Source: Monosiga brevicollis MX1
Taxonomy: Eukaryota; Opisthokonta; Choanoflagellata; Craspedida; Salpingoecidae
Direction: 5' to 3'
Assembly (NCBI RefSeq): GCF_000002865.3
Contig: NW_001865054.1
Location: 753,450 to 817,449 of the forward strand
Length of the DNA stretch: 64,000 nucleotides
Shown here: positions 42,220 to 54,832 of the stretch, piece after piece
Numbering within the stretch: the first letter of the stretch is position 1
How the letters are laid out: every line of letters starts with the position of its first letter
Made by a program: the position numbers and the translations under genes
Notes under the pieces: model-generated
Told to the model about the DNA's origin: nothing
The model's database searches: none
What the model saw: the letters and a program-made list of their open reading frames with translations, nothing else

Positions 42220-45200
42220 ATGAGCACCATCAACGCCACCACCTATTCCAACAGCACCGCTGCCACCAATGCTGCCGCCGCCGCTGCTGGTGACATCTGC
42301 GATGACCCGCTTCTGCTTCATCTCCTCGTCCTCTATGGCGCCCTCATCTTTAGTACGCACCCCAGATCGCGCCCCTCGTACTCCTTTTGCCTCGAAAAGA
42401 CCAGCCCTACTACCTTTCACCCCTTGCCTTTTTACCCCCCTACCCCCCTAACCCCCTCCCTCCTCTCTCCTATCTGCTACTCAGTCTTGCAGTCGGGATT
42501 TCTCATTCTTGAAGCCGGCTATGTCAGTCGCTTCGGTAAGTCTCGACCCACCGCTGCACCCACTTGCTCCCTTTGCACCGCGCTCAGTGCGCACACTCAC
42601 CCCTAACCCCCTCCTCCTGTTGCTCGTGGAACATCCCCTCTGTTCCCCCCTCCCTAGGTCTAACTAATATCATTTTCAAGGTACTTGAAGATATAGGCCC
42701 CCAAAGCTGCTCTACAATCCTTGCTCGCGCCCTCCCTCCCCCTTGTTTGTTTTATGTCTCACACGGGTTTTTGTCCCAGAATGTTTACGACACCATGTTG
42801 AGCACGCTGGCTTTCTTCATCCTCGGCTGGGCTTTTTCCTTTGGGGGTGATGATGACGGCTCTGCGGGCTACATTGCTGGACACAAGTAAGCCGTCCCAA
42901 TCTGCTCAATCTGCTCGGTACCAGGCCTGGCTACCCTTGGCGTCACTCGCGCTCACCCGACGATGCCGCATCCGCATCTATCGACAATCAGGGAATTTTT
43001 CTTGGGCCATGCAACGAGCTGCAGCCTGGCCAAATTCGTCTTCCATGCTGCCTTTGCTTGCACCGCCGTTACCATCATTAGTGGCGCCATGGCCGGACGC
43101 TGTACCTTCCTCACCTACACCGTCTACTCCCTCATCCTCTGTGGGTTCAGCTACCCCATCCTCGTGCATTGGACCTGGTCCTCCACCGCCTGGCTCGCCG
43201 AGGGCAACGGTGATGGCAACGGCTTTCGTGACTTTGCTGGCTCGGGGGTCGTCCACATGGTCAGCTTCCTTGCTCTTCGCCGCTCCTCCGCTGGGGTTTC
43301 TTGCTTTTCCTGGGCCCCTTTCAAGTGCCTTCCCCTCACCACCTCGCTTAGACTGGGGGCATTGCAGCTCTGCTAGGATGCATCATGATCGGCCCTCGCC
43401 TTTCTCGCATCATCGATGGCAAATTTGTCCACATTCCCGTGAGATCCAGACAGCCTTGCCACATACACATACATACCATGCACCCATGCGCACCCATGCC
43501 CACTCATGCTATCGCCCCCGGGCCCGCGTGTGACTACAAACGCCAATAGCCCCATTCCACCGCATTCATTGGCACGGGTACCATGATCATCTTTTTTGGC
43601 TTTCTCTTTTTCAATGGCGGCACGGCCATCGGCCTCGCCCACAATATTGGCGACAGTGTCAACGCAGTACCTTTGGCCATTACAAATACCAGTACGACGA
43701 CTCCCGCACCTGGTTCCCACAGCTTCAGCCCCGGGTTATGCTCGAGTCAGGGGCTCAAAACAGTGCCTGGTCTGACTCGCCGACTTTTACCCATCTGCTC
43801 CATCCACCCCAACAGTTTTGGCAGGGGCTTCTGCGGGAGTTGCAGTTCTTCTCTTACATTTTCGTCGAACACACTACATTAGCCTCTTGTCCTTGACGAA
43901 CGGTGCGACCTTCAGCCTTGTGGGGATCTTCAAAAGCGACACGCCTTCATAATGCGCCGCCACCGCTCGGCTCGCTGACTTTGCCTTGGATGCACTGGCA
44001 GGCATTCTCGCGGGTTGCGTTAGCAGCTGTGCTTCGGCTGGCTGGGTTGAACCTTGGGCTGCCTGCATCATTGGCATTGGCGGTGGCCTGACGTACGTTT
44101 TCAAATGTTTATTGCTAGGGTCACCACACAACCCCCACTTTGCTTCTTTCTCCTGTCAATTCTTCTGTGCTTATACAACGACATCTGACGGGACACTTTG
44201 CAGGTACTACGGCGCGAGTGGTTTGCTGGAGCGCTTTCGAATCGATGACGCACTCGAAGCCAGTGCCGTACATGCGGGGGCCGGGGCTTGGGGTCTCATT
44301 GCTGAGGCCATCTTTCATCAAGAGCTTGGCATCGCCTATGCTGGCGTACGTCTGCAGTCACCCAGCTTGAGCCCCCCCCTGCCAAGCATATTTCGCATCC
44401 ATTGACCATTATTGCGGCCTCTTATAGGACGCCAACAGCTTTCGCCACCTCGGTTGGCAAATTCTGGGCATTGTGGTCATAGTTCTATGGATTGGCTTGG
44501 GCGTTGTCGTGTCGCTCGTCCCACTCTGGTGGTATGGGCTTCTGCGCATCAGTGCCCGTGCCGAGAAACTGGGTGCGTTACATACGGCTCGTCACGATCG
44601 CAGCGCCCTAAATAACACGCAGCAAAAGGCTCACCTCGTCAACGTGTCTTGCTTCTCAGGCATTGACTTGTTTCAGCATCATGAGATCAGCTGGGACTTG
44701 CAGACTCAGATGGTGATGGATGGTACGGCGTGGGTGAACTTCTCTCAGTGGACCAGATGTCAACGGGGGGACACTGCCGCCTCCCGAGCAAATTTGCTGA
44801 CCCGTTTGGCTGACATTGACGCCAGTGACACGCCATTCTTTTCTAGATGCTGAGCGAAACCTACCCTCGCGGATCGTCAAGAACATGTATAGCGACGCCC
44901 ATCCTTCCCGCGACCCAAGTCAAGCTGGTGACACTGGCAGCGCAGTACAGAGCCTCACCATGCCGACCTCATTGAGCCGAGTCCAGTCCCTTCGTCGGCG
45001 GGAGCGCGATTTCCGCACCGGTCTTCACGATCGCGACGGGCCGCCACCACCAAGCCCGCTGCATCACACAATCCTGGTGAATAATGACGACGCAAACCGT
45101 CGCACGCTACCCCGCGATTCAATGACCTCGGTGGTGGTCGCAACAGAGGCGATTGAGCCTCCACCCGAAGCTCAGCGGGAATCCGTGGGCAATGAATTCG

Positions 45201-45319
45201 ACTTTTTTGACAGTGAGCGCATCACCTCAGCGTTGACCAGCGCCAACCCAAAACCCCTCTCAAGTGTGGACTCGATCTATTCGGGCAAAGGCAGCGTGAT
45301 CAGTGAGTCTTGCCTTTAG
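42220..45319 (+). CDS. Ammonium transporter (Amt family)
   Basis: This is a trimeric membrane channel for ammonium/ammonia. Many exons encode about 11 membrane segments. The start at 42220 gives MSTINATTYSNST, then LLVLYGALIF and QSGFLILEAGYVSR (TM2 region). NVYDTMLSTLAFFILGWAFS follows. The signature DFAGSGVVHMVSGG (about 43230) carries the first pore histidine. GTGTMIIFFGFLFFNGGTA and a second pore histidine in EASAVHAGAGAWGL (about 44258) follow. Both twin-His residues are therefore present. The last membrane segment is ILGIVVIVLWIGLGVVVSLV (about 44460-44530). A cytosolic tail of about 190 residues, Ser/Arg-rich and disordered, ends SGKGSVISESCL at 45319; it is longer than in bacterial Amt. 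Several intron borders (43440-43560 and 43690-43970) are only approximate. Confidence 0.92.
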
Positions 45320-45618
45320 ACCGGGAGTGATGCACTGGCCTATTGGCACATCGACATGTCAAGGTTTCCATGCCTGCCGTGGTTGGCAGGCCGCTATGCA
45401 GATGCCACCCAGCGGCACAGATGAGACTGCGTCTGTTATGCGTTGACTTATAAATGAACACCATTATATACAGTTATATCGATTTTGCGCCCTAATTGAA
45501 TCAGACATGAAGAAAGACAAGCATATGCAACCCAAGGCAGAGGGCTGATGCTCAAACATTCCGCGGTCACTCAAAAGCCCCTCAAACCCACGGGAGTTGC
45601 GCTGGCACCACGCGGGCG
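45320..45618. other. Convergent intergenic stretch
   Basis: This lies between the Amt stop (plus) and the ELM2-SANT-chromo gene stop (minus). It is AT-rich near 45440-45500 and is probably both 3' UTRs. Confidence 0.5.
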
Positions 45619-47888
45619 TCATCTTCGCTTGGTCCGCTTGACCCAGACAATTTCGGATACGTCGTCCATCCGCGGGCCGGGATTCATGAAGGCCAGACGC
45701 CGCAGCTCGCGGCTGACCCGCGCTTTTCCGGTGGGCCCTGCAGATTCCTTGGCCACTTGCTCCTGTTTCAGAGCCACACCAAGTGTCAGATCATCAAACT
45801 GGCATCATGGTAAAAGAGAAACACACTGCTAGCCTCGTGGCGACCAGGCTTGAATCAAGGCGACACATCTCGCCGTACCTTTGTTGATGAGGCTGACATT
45901 TGCTCATCGAGACGGTGATCCCTATCAAACAAGAGAAAGTCGAACTTCATGAATTGCTGCTTTCTGGCGGCCTCGGAACCAGGCATCTTTATTCAAAGCT
46001 CGCGGGATACCAAATCCGCGTTGGGCCGTACCGAATATAGTTTTGAAACACCGTATTCCCCTCGAGATTGCGCTTGGGTTCCCACGTATTGTTTGAGGAA
46101 GGATAACCCTGCCATTTGACCTCAAACTCCCACTGTTGGTCGTGGAACCAAGAGGCATGTTCAGTGAGGACAGCCTTAAAACGAAGTGCAGCCCCAACGT
46201 GGTGCATCTTCTTTGTTGGGGCACCAACCTCGCCTTTGCGCAGGCGCCAGTTTTCAATCCGCTCAACCATAAACATAGAAGGATCCGTCTCTATCAGAAA
46301 CAAATGACAACGCCGACACATGACAATGTCCATGAGGCAAACCAGGGCCAAGATACTTGACTTGACGGGAAGTGTGAAAGTGTCACCCGAGCGGAAGTTC
46401 GCAAACAGGACGAACCACGCAAGGGCCGTTTGGAGGCAAAGGCCACGCGCGATGGCTCTGGTAACTCTGGGGAAGCTGGGGCAATCAACTCGTTGTGAAG
46501 TGACCTGGACGTCTTGGCACGTTTAGAAGCATGCTCCACTGGCCAACTCTCCAATAAATCGGGTAGTTGTTGCCGGCTGACAGCTGGCTGGGGACTGTTT
46601 TGAACGTGTGCACAGAGCCGCAGAACAGGAAGAAACGAGGAGTGGCAAAACGTGTGAGGCATACTTGCAAACTGGAACAATGGATGAGCAACACGAGAAA
46701 TCCATGACAATGCATGTTGCTAGAGAAAGATGTGTTTGACTAGTAGATGGTCGACATGCATGCTTCTCACGTTGGCGTGACCGGGATTGTAGCACCATGA
46801 CGATCCAGTGTCCGCTGACGCACAACATCGCCTCGTTTTGACTAACGATGAATGGGCAAGGCCATCGTCAGCAGACGAATGGCAGAGGGTGTAGCAGCCA
46901 CAAAGTGCAGCCAGCACATCTCAAAAGCCATAACAAACTCCCATACCTTCTTCCAAACGTAGTAAAAGTCAATGCAATCTTTAGTTGTCTTGTTTGGAAA
47001 CTGAGCAAGGCGCACAAAGATGAGTCACTCGCGCGTATCCTTCTGTCGATCAGGATCATGGACGACCTGTGGTGTGCGACAACACCACACAATTACAACC
47101 GGCCCAGTGGGTACACTTGCCCCGCTTGCAATTTTGTGAAAGTGCTTGCCATAGGTATCATAGTAGGCCTCAAAGCGATTGATGTCATCCGACGTCCACC
47201 AGTCTGCAACCCGAGAACGAATGGCGTGGCAGCACATGAGTGACCAGCAGTGGCACTTTGGTGAAGTAGGACAAAGTTGCGCTAACTATACCCAGGCCTC
47301 GACGATTCAGCTGTTGACGCGGCATGGCTTTAAGTAAACGTTTGGCTTTGGCTTGATCGTAATCCACGCTCATGAGGGTTTGCAACGCTTGTTCACCCGG
47401 AATGCCGTAACCAACAGGAATGGCACCAACGTCCCGTAACAGCGCATCAATGGCTGCAGGATTGAAAGGAGGCAATCAAGAACCAAGTTCATCCGGACCA
47501 AGGGAGTACGCCAACATACAAAGAGTAGAGCAGTGAATAAACTATTGACATACCCTCGTCGGTGCATCGCGTGTTGGGACGCCATATGCAGTCGGCTTGG
47601 TGATCGCCTACAGAGAGATTGTGTGAGTGAGTGAGTGAGTGAGTGAGTGAGTGAGTGAGTGAGTGTGTGTGTGTGAGAGAGTGATTGAGAGAGTGTGTGT
47701 GAGAGAGTGTGTGTGAGAGAGTGAGTGAGAGTGTGTGAGTGAGAGTGAGTGAGTGAGTGAGTGAGTGAGTGAGTGAGTGATTGAGAGAGTGTGTGTGAGA
47801 GAGTGATTGAGTGAGTGAGTGAGTGAGTGAGTGATTGAGAGAGTGTGTGTGAGAGAGTGATTGAGAGAGTGTGTGTGAGAGAGTGAGT

Positions 47889-47919
<31 letters not shown>

Positions 47920-48520
47920 TGTGTGTGTGTGTGTGTGTGTGACAGTGAGTGAGTGACAGAGTGGGTGAGTGACAGTGAGTGAGTGAGTGAGTGAATGAGT
48001 GACAGAGTGGGTGGGTGAGTGAGTGTGTGAGCATGTGGCCCAAAGGTATGCCCAGAGCATGAAGAGCAGTTGTTGTCGATCATAATGAAGGCCGCAAGAG
48101 CTTGAACGATCAAGGCCCGACGCATACTTACACAGAGCCTCTCCAAGAGCAGGTAGGTCATGCGGCAGCAGAAAGTCATCCCATGGACAAATTGACTGAT
48201 CTGCGAGGTATGGTTTGTCGGTGAGACTTGAAAGGAGACATTGCTTTGCCTTCATGTGAGAATTGCAGCTTAGTACTGACCTGTGGACTCGGCATCACTA
48301 CTCGTGGCAGCTGGTGATTGGATAATGGATTGACAAACAAACAAATGGCGCAGCAGTACCATCAAAGACTGGTGAGGGCAAGCCAGGGTCAAGCAATGCA
48401 GTCCACTAAATTGCAATGCACACGTACCCAAGTCTTGAGTGGTGTTTGTGTTGGCGGGGATCCATCCTTTATCCAGATCATCTTCAGTGTCGACCACATC
48501 ATTAGCACGTTGGACAGCCA
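45619..48520 (-). CDS. ELM2-SANT-chromodomain chromatin protein (5' end unresolved)
   Basis: This is a probable histone deacetylase-complex scaffold with a histone-reading module. In sense order, an acidic exon (VVDTEDDLDKGWIP, about 48500) and DQSICPWDDFLLPHDLPAL (about 48190) come first. An ELM2 domain split by introns follows: GDHQADCIWRPNTRCTDE (about 47605-47553), then AIDALLRDVGAIP and GEQALQTLMSVDYDQAKAKR (about 47459-47310). The SANT domain joins DWWTSDDINRFEAYYDTYGK to FPNKTTKDCIDFYYVWKK (exon 47000-46947). A KRAKTSR basic patch follows (about 46510). The chromodomain begins FMVERIENWRLRKG (about 46270) and ends WEFEVKWQGYPSSNNTWEP (about 46130-46070), with about 35 extra residues between its first two strands. 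The last exon ends IVWVKRTKRR at 45619. The domain calls rest on motifs; the chain of exons is my reading and further 5' exons are expected. Confidence 0.75.
47621..48030. repeat. TGAG-type minisatellite in an ELM2-gene intron
   Basis: This is about 410 bp of GTGA repeats interspersed with a higher-order unit of the form GAGAGAGTGTGTGTGAGAGA plus GTGATT. It lies wholly between the exons at about 48130 and 47605. Ser-His-Thr-Leu-rich open frames across it are artefacts. Confidence 0.95.
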
Positions 48521-50002
48521 CCACAACACGAGATGCAAAGCTGTCTGTAGTAATGAAACATGCGTGCCAGTTGATTTCGCGATTGAGTGGTGGTCATGGA
48601 TCATGGAGCCAGACATGAGACCAAATTTCAGCCAGTCCCACATTTCCGTGGTAAATGGACAAGACGGTTGATGGCATCACGGGTCTGACCTTGTGTTGAC
48701 GGCGAGGCCGGGTTCAAAGTTGCAATCGTGGGAGATGACGATTGTGTGTGGATGGCGGTGTTATTCGGTCTACATGGGATATCCAGAGAGAAGGCGCTGT
48801 CATGAGGTGTATGATGCAGGCATTCGAGACGGTCCAAGGGTATGTTTGCAGCCTTGATGGGGGAGGGAAGCACAGGAGGTATACGTACGCTGAAAGAAGG
48901 AGTTGCTGGTGGGGCACCACTTCAACCTATCTCAGAGAAGTTGATGAGTGGTGGCAGGCTTGACATGGGATTCAGGGACTGGCACCCTCAGAGCCGCCCA
49001 GTATTTACACAACGCTCACATATGCAATGGGAGAAGATAGGCCACACTGATGCAAGCGGGATCTGACCAAAGCTGCAGCATCGACGGCAGAGAGGGGCGA
49101 TGATGATTCGATGCTCTGATAACCGTGGTCGGGACGACTCCAACGGCAGTTGGCACAAGTGCATGCCTTGTGATGCATGCCCAACGGAACACCCCAAGAA
49201 GTCAGCGACCTGGTAGCCTCATGATGAGAGTTCTCCTCCATGATGGAGGCCAGGAGGGCTAGAAACAGTTGCGCGAGGACAACACCGGCTCTATGCAGGT
49301 GACGTCGGTCTGAGGGAGCACCACTGTTGATCTGTTTGAATTATGTCGCCCAAGACGAGACGCAGTTTGGTGAGAGAGACCAAGAGGCAAGACCAAATTA
49401 CCACCACGTCGATCCAACGGGTGTCAAAAGAGAAGCAAACTGAGGCATGGCGTCGGGCAGTTGTACAAGGATGACAAGCCTCACCTCCAGATGCTAACGA
49501 AGGGGCGATGCTGCGCCCTAGCTGGCGTTGATGCCGGTATGGAAAGCCGGAACTATGCCTCGTTGCCGAAACCAGCAAGGAGCGTGTGGCAGGTGATATC
49601 AGGTCACCCCCAGCGACAGAGTCCAAAATCGCCACTCAGGGCAGTCCAGCGATGTGGCTGCTGAAAGTACGCAGTGAAGCTGATGAGTGATTGCGTTGGC
49701 GGTGCAAGAGGCAGTTGCAGGGAACAGCAGCGGTGCTCCACCGAGAAGAGCCAGACAGCAACCGCATGGCAGCCGCCGAACGTGTGTGTGACTGACATGC
49801 AAACTGCAACAAGACACCACAAACCCTTTTCCACAATCAAACTGTACAAGCATCAATTGCAGGCGGTATAGCCATCATACCTGGCTTTCAACCTTGACGA
49901 GTCCGGTGTTGCGCCCCACGGGGGAGACGACACGCTGTATCACCCGCTGCCGTTTACCGTTTCGTTCTGTTCTCTCTGTCTCTCTCTCTCTTTCTCTGCT
50001 TT

Positions 50003-50064
<62 letters not shown>

Positions 50065-51851
50065 ATGCACACGTTGCGTTGTTTGTGAGGGGTGAGTGTG
50101 ATGACGAAGCCGATTGAACAAAAGAATCATATAAATGTGTATCAGATGTTACACTGATGACATCTTAAAGTGTGACAATGACGGAGTGGGATGGGACTGG
50201 GAAGAATCGAGTTGCGGGTCAAGGCACAGGCAGGGTACGCTTGCCCTAAGGGGGAGGGGAGCTGGACGTGGTTGGTGTGCCCGTTGCGGCGCGGGATCGT
50301 GGACGGATCGTGGCAAAGAATGACGGTTGTGGTCCGTGTGCGTACGTGCATGTGCATGTGTTGCAAAGGTCTGTGTTGGCTGAAATGGCTGCCATAGGGA
50401 GTATTGGTGATGAAACCGGTATGGCCTGGTGACCAAGTGAGCCAAAGTGAACGGTCGGTTGATCAGCTACGCGATTCAATCATGTTTGAGCTTTGGCTGC
50501 AAGCACGCGGCACACCGCCTCCCCGCCCGCTCTACGAGGCTTGATGAGAGCTGTGAAGGGATCGGAAGAACAACCCATTGTGACCTCTGCGAGTCTATTG
50601 TCCGAGCAATTCTGAGAGCAACGGAACACAACCGCCCTGTGTACCCTGACCGCTGTCGATGTTGATGAGAGGCCCAGCTGATCAAACTTGGCGACCAGTT
50701 CTTGATTGAGGCACTGCCCGTTGAGTCAATCTGAATGGACAGCACCAGACATCACAGTAGCTTGAGAGGAGGGGTGGAGAAGCAACCCATTGAATTCTCA
50801 TCCCTTTCCGTGCCCGAGCCAGCACGCTTTGCATGCACATCCTCATTGCTCGCGACAACTGCAGTTGCTTTCGACGGCCGATCGCCGCCTGTCCACCGAG
50901 CAACTGCGTCCGTTAGCTGCCCGGTAGACCAATGCAACAACGCAACAACGCCTGCTGTGTGCAGCACATGTCTAAACTTGCAGCAACAAAAATCGACGTA
51001 TCAGTCTGTTTTTGATGGGGTGTGCCTGCTTCCCCACGCTTTCTCTTAAGCCGACTGCTGACTGGAACTCGCTCTCGTCCCTCTGAGATGCCTTTTCGAG
51101 AGCCGCACCTCAAACGACACAAAAGACATTCCACCCCCCACCCCCCCCCCAATCACCGCGCTTCGGAACCCCACTCTTCCCCTGAGTAGTCCAGAGTTGA
51201 GATTGCTCGACCTTTGAGCTGCCATGAAAGATCCCATAGCAGTTGGTATTCAAACGCCCATCAAGTTACTCCGCTGGCTTGAGACATCCGTCGACTAATC
51301 GATGGCGCTGCCCTTTGGGTTGCGCTACCATGCGTCATCTTAGTTGTGTCCAAGCTATGACACTTAATCCCATAAAATCCCACATGTAGCACCAATTATG
51401 GCTGGGTTCAAAAGATTTAATTTTGGTTTTTGATTTTAATTCTATTTGCATATTATTTGGCTCTGTCAACTTGGCAGAATTGGACGAAAGCGCACAACGT
51501 CATGACAGCTCCTGGACGATCGATCTTCGCACCAAATCGTGTCTTGCTGCCCAATACACCCTTGGCTCAAGTTCACAACAGCATCAAGCACGGCTTGCTC
51601 GTCGCTTTCGAGGTGGGGCAAAGTCATTCCACTCATCAAGCCTCAATCTGAAGTGAAAGACATGCTTTTCACGCCTTGTCTTGACTGCACCCTCTGAACG
51701 CCCCAGTCTGAATACCACGCAGTTTGAAAAACGAAGGGCAAGGGCCAGTCAATTGCAAAGTGGCAACTCCACCTCAAGTGAGGATCAGACAATGATGCAA
51801 GGGGCGTAGGGGAGGGCAGACTGGCCATCGCTGTCATCAGCGTGATGTGAC
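48521..51851. other. Unresolved region, probably 5' exons of the ELM2-SANT-chromo gene
   Basis: More than 3 kb without a firm gene. Minus-strand segments look exon-like: HKACTCANCRWSRPDHGY (about 49160-49110), QCLNQELVAKFDQLGLSS (about 50725-50670) and VVALLHWSTGQLTDAVARW (about 50960-50905). A conserved domain is not evident and I could not chain them. AT content rises at 51340-51460. The remainder may be the promoter of the upstream gene and the 3' flank of the carboxypeptidase. Confidence 0.35.
50006..50063. repeat. (GT)n microsatellite, about 29 units
   Basis: This is a GT array preceded by a CT-rich stretch (49966-50005) in the unresolved region. Confidence 0.95.
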
Positions 51852-54832
51852 TTAAAAGCCGACACCATGGATGAGGTGCGACAAAAGGGCAAGAGCTTTG
51901 TCGGGGGCGGTCTCGGGAACCTCGTGACGACCGCCACGGACTGTGACAAAAGTAAAGTCGTTCTTGTCGTACACGGTGGCATCTGTACACATACACAAAT
52001 ACGAAAAGCGATGAGCTGGAGTTGACTCTGATGGGCAAGAGTCTACGACAACGTGCATGCGAATGCCTACGTACAGCCGCCAACTTGCTCGGAAGTCACG
52101 CCCTCGGCCGTGACGTTGTAGAACCACGGATGCCAAGCAGCCTTGGTCGGGTAGTTCATGCCTGAGACCAATACATTTTAGCAAAGTGAGCCGCCCATGT
52201 GCACACGAAATGCAAGCTGTCATGTCATGCGAGCGGCAGTGGTTGACCGCACCGGAAGTCCAGGCCACGTTGTCGGTGTATGGCACACACGTGTCCCAGT
52301 CACCGTTGTAGATCACAACCCTGTGGGTAGCACGGGACAAGACGGAGCGATGTGGTTTGGTGAGCCGCAAAGAAAGCAGTACATCGGGGCCTATTAGGGG
52401 TTCGGAGACATTGGCACCGACTTGATATGCTCAATGATGTAAGGGTAGGAATCGCGGGGCAGATTGGCGCGGTTCGAATTGTACGTCCAACCAGGTGCCG
52501 TGCCACACGTTGACCAGCGCTGCACGTTGGAAAAAGAAAGAAGCGGGACGAGCGAGCGTGAGCACGAACGCTGTTACAGTTCAAAGTGTGATGCGTGTGG
52601 GAGCTGCTGGTTAGGCTGCATCTGTTGGCGAATTGGGACAATTGAGACCGCATGCACAACCAATATGCACAACCAACCTCGACAGGCTTTTGAACATGGA
52701 TCGCCGCTTGCACATCCGCGCGGTTAAAGTAGTTGCTAAACGCACACAAACATGAGCACAAGCCAAAGCTCCCTTCCCCGAAGATCGGGGGGGCCAACTA
52801 GACGCCAGATGCAGAAGAGGCAAACCTGGCCAGAATGCTGTCGATGCATGCGGTAGGGCCGCGAATATCGGTGTAAGTCTTGCCCAGAGGTGCGCGCAGG
52901 ACTTGGTTCGAGTCGCCGTTGATGCATGAGCCGTAGATATTGTACATGTCAATGTTGCCAAGATTGTTGTGCATCTACAAGTCATGGCGCGTTAGGTTTG
53001 TTTTCCACCGCGAGATTGAGAATGCCAAGAGTCGACATCCCGGCATCAATCAGGATCAACTGGACTGGGGTCGAACCTTGTTCAGAAGCACCTGGCAGGG
53101 CATGGAGGGCACGCTCGAGTTGGAAAAGTCGCAGGCGGCACGGATCGCATCCTGCAGCCAGACCAGCACAGGCACGAGTGAGCTTTTGCACTTTGGTACG
53201 CAAACTCGTCCAGGCATGGCAAACGAAGAAGTTCGGCTCTGCTCAAAAGAAACAATGGCATCATATCCTCACCTTCAGGCTGGGATCGACAAAGGCAGTG
53301 CCGAGGAGATACTCGGTCTCGTACTTGTCACGCTCGCCACCGCACACGCCAATCTCATTGCCAGTGCTAAAGACACGGTTCAACACCGCACGAGGAGTCA
53401 AAATAGAATTGGCTGGTGCCTCACGCGTCAATGCTCGTCCCGAGGCCGGGTTTGTGCAGAGCGTATCTTACCAGCCGTTGCCCACGGCAATGCCCTTGAG
53501 GGGAGCACCCTTGTAGGTACCATTCTCCGTGGCTTGCAGGATGGACTCGGCCAGCGTGGGGACATAGATGCCTACCCAGTCAACGGGATGAGGAAGCACT
53601 CTGCGTGTTGTATGCATCCAATGCACGCTAAATAAAAAGGTCGGAGGTTCAAGCCACTGTCTGGCTGACGTACCACCATAGCTCTCGCCGGTGATGAACA
53701 AGTCGTGCTGATTGTACTCGGGAAAGAGGGAAAAGAAAGTTTGCACCTACAGAGCACATGAGCGGCGATGAGCAAGCCAAGAGGGAGAAAAGGTGGGGGT
53801 TAGACGTGTGCTGCATGTGCCACGAATAAGGAGATGTGGACCCGATTCTAGGGGACGTACGGCCAGGCGGTTGTCGTAGGCCGTCTGATCGTCGTTGCAT
53901 GCGTAGGCAGAGTCGGTGGCATAGGAGAAGCCCACACCTAACATAGCGGCGAGTGGGTAAGGGCTGATGGGTGGCTGCAGAGAAACTCGGCATGCATTCG
54001 CAAAGACGCCGGTTTGAGTGGAGGCTTTTGCACTTTTGCCTGTGCATGGCTTTCCGTACCGACGGGGGCTTCGATGTAGAGCATGTTGGCGAGGCTGGCC
54101 CAGCTCTGATTGAAGCGGACTAGGGAGGTGCCGTCCTCGCTGAAACGGAAGGGACCTAAACGAGCTCGACACAGCCAACAGTGAGATGGTGAAAGTGGTT
54201 CGGTTTCTTGGATGGAGCCCAGGTACAGTTTGAGTGCAATGCAGTCACGAACCGTGCTCGTAGACAAATCCGTCCAGGGAACTGCAACCGGGACCTATTC
54301 GGTGATGAGAGGGATGGGCGACAGGCAAAGGGTCGTGATCGTTGAATTGAAGTAACAAAGACATGATCCCCCAGGTAAGGATGGGACTTGGATGAAGGAA
54401 GGAAGAAGTCCGGCGCTGCTGGTACCTACCGCCGTTCATCCACACCACCACGGGGTCGGTAGTCGGGTTGTTCATGCTCTCGACAAACCTAGCCCGATGG
54501 ACGTAATCAACATGTGACATTTGTGACAAAAAAAAAAAAAGAGAGAGAAAAAAAGAAGAAGAAGAAGAAGAAGAAGAACAACGTGGCTCAGGCTACAAGA
54601 TAACCTCTGAAAGCTCCATGAAGGCCAAGGCGCGAGGGGGCATGCAGGAGATCACATACCAATAGTGAATGCGCTTTGTCTGCGAGATGTTGAGATAGCC
54701 AGAGTAGTGACGGCTGGGCAACGGGCCAGACCAACCGGGAAGGGCCGTAATTTCATGGCCACTGGGTGCTGCCGCGGCAAAGGCCACGAGCAGCGCCATG
54801 GCCACCGCCACCAAAGCTGTAGAGTGCTGCAT
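51852..54832 (-). CDS. Serine carboxypeptidase (peptidase family S10)
   Basis: This secreted or lysosomal enzyme removes C-terminal residues at acid pH. Many short exons are read right to left. The start at 54832 gives MQHSTALVAVAMALLVAF, a signal peptide, then ITALPGWSGPLPSRHYSGYL, the typical S10 N-terminus. DPVVVWMNGG joins PGCSSLDGFVYEHG (oxyanion-hole motif NGGPGCSS). NMLYIEAPVGVGFSYA follows. The nucleophile serine is in ITGESYGG (about 53690). Catalytic Asp is in YNGDWDTCVPY (about 52290) and catalytic His in VRGGRHEVPETAP (about 51925), so the triad is complete. The HEVP form recalls plant carboxypeptidase D-type enzymes more than cathepsin A (HMVP). The C-terminus is LLSHLIHGVGF at 51852. 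Twelve or more exons; intron borders not all verified. Confidence 0.93.

Noticed and set aside
47370-48255. Ser-His-Thr-Leu-rich frames of 180-270 residues
   Set aside because: Translations of the GTGA minisatellite; they overlap the real ELM2 exons in other frames only at the ends.
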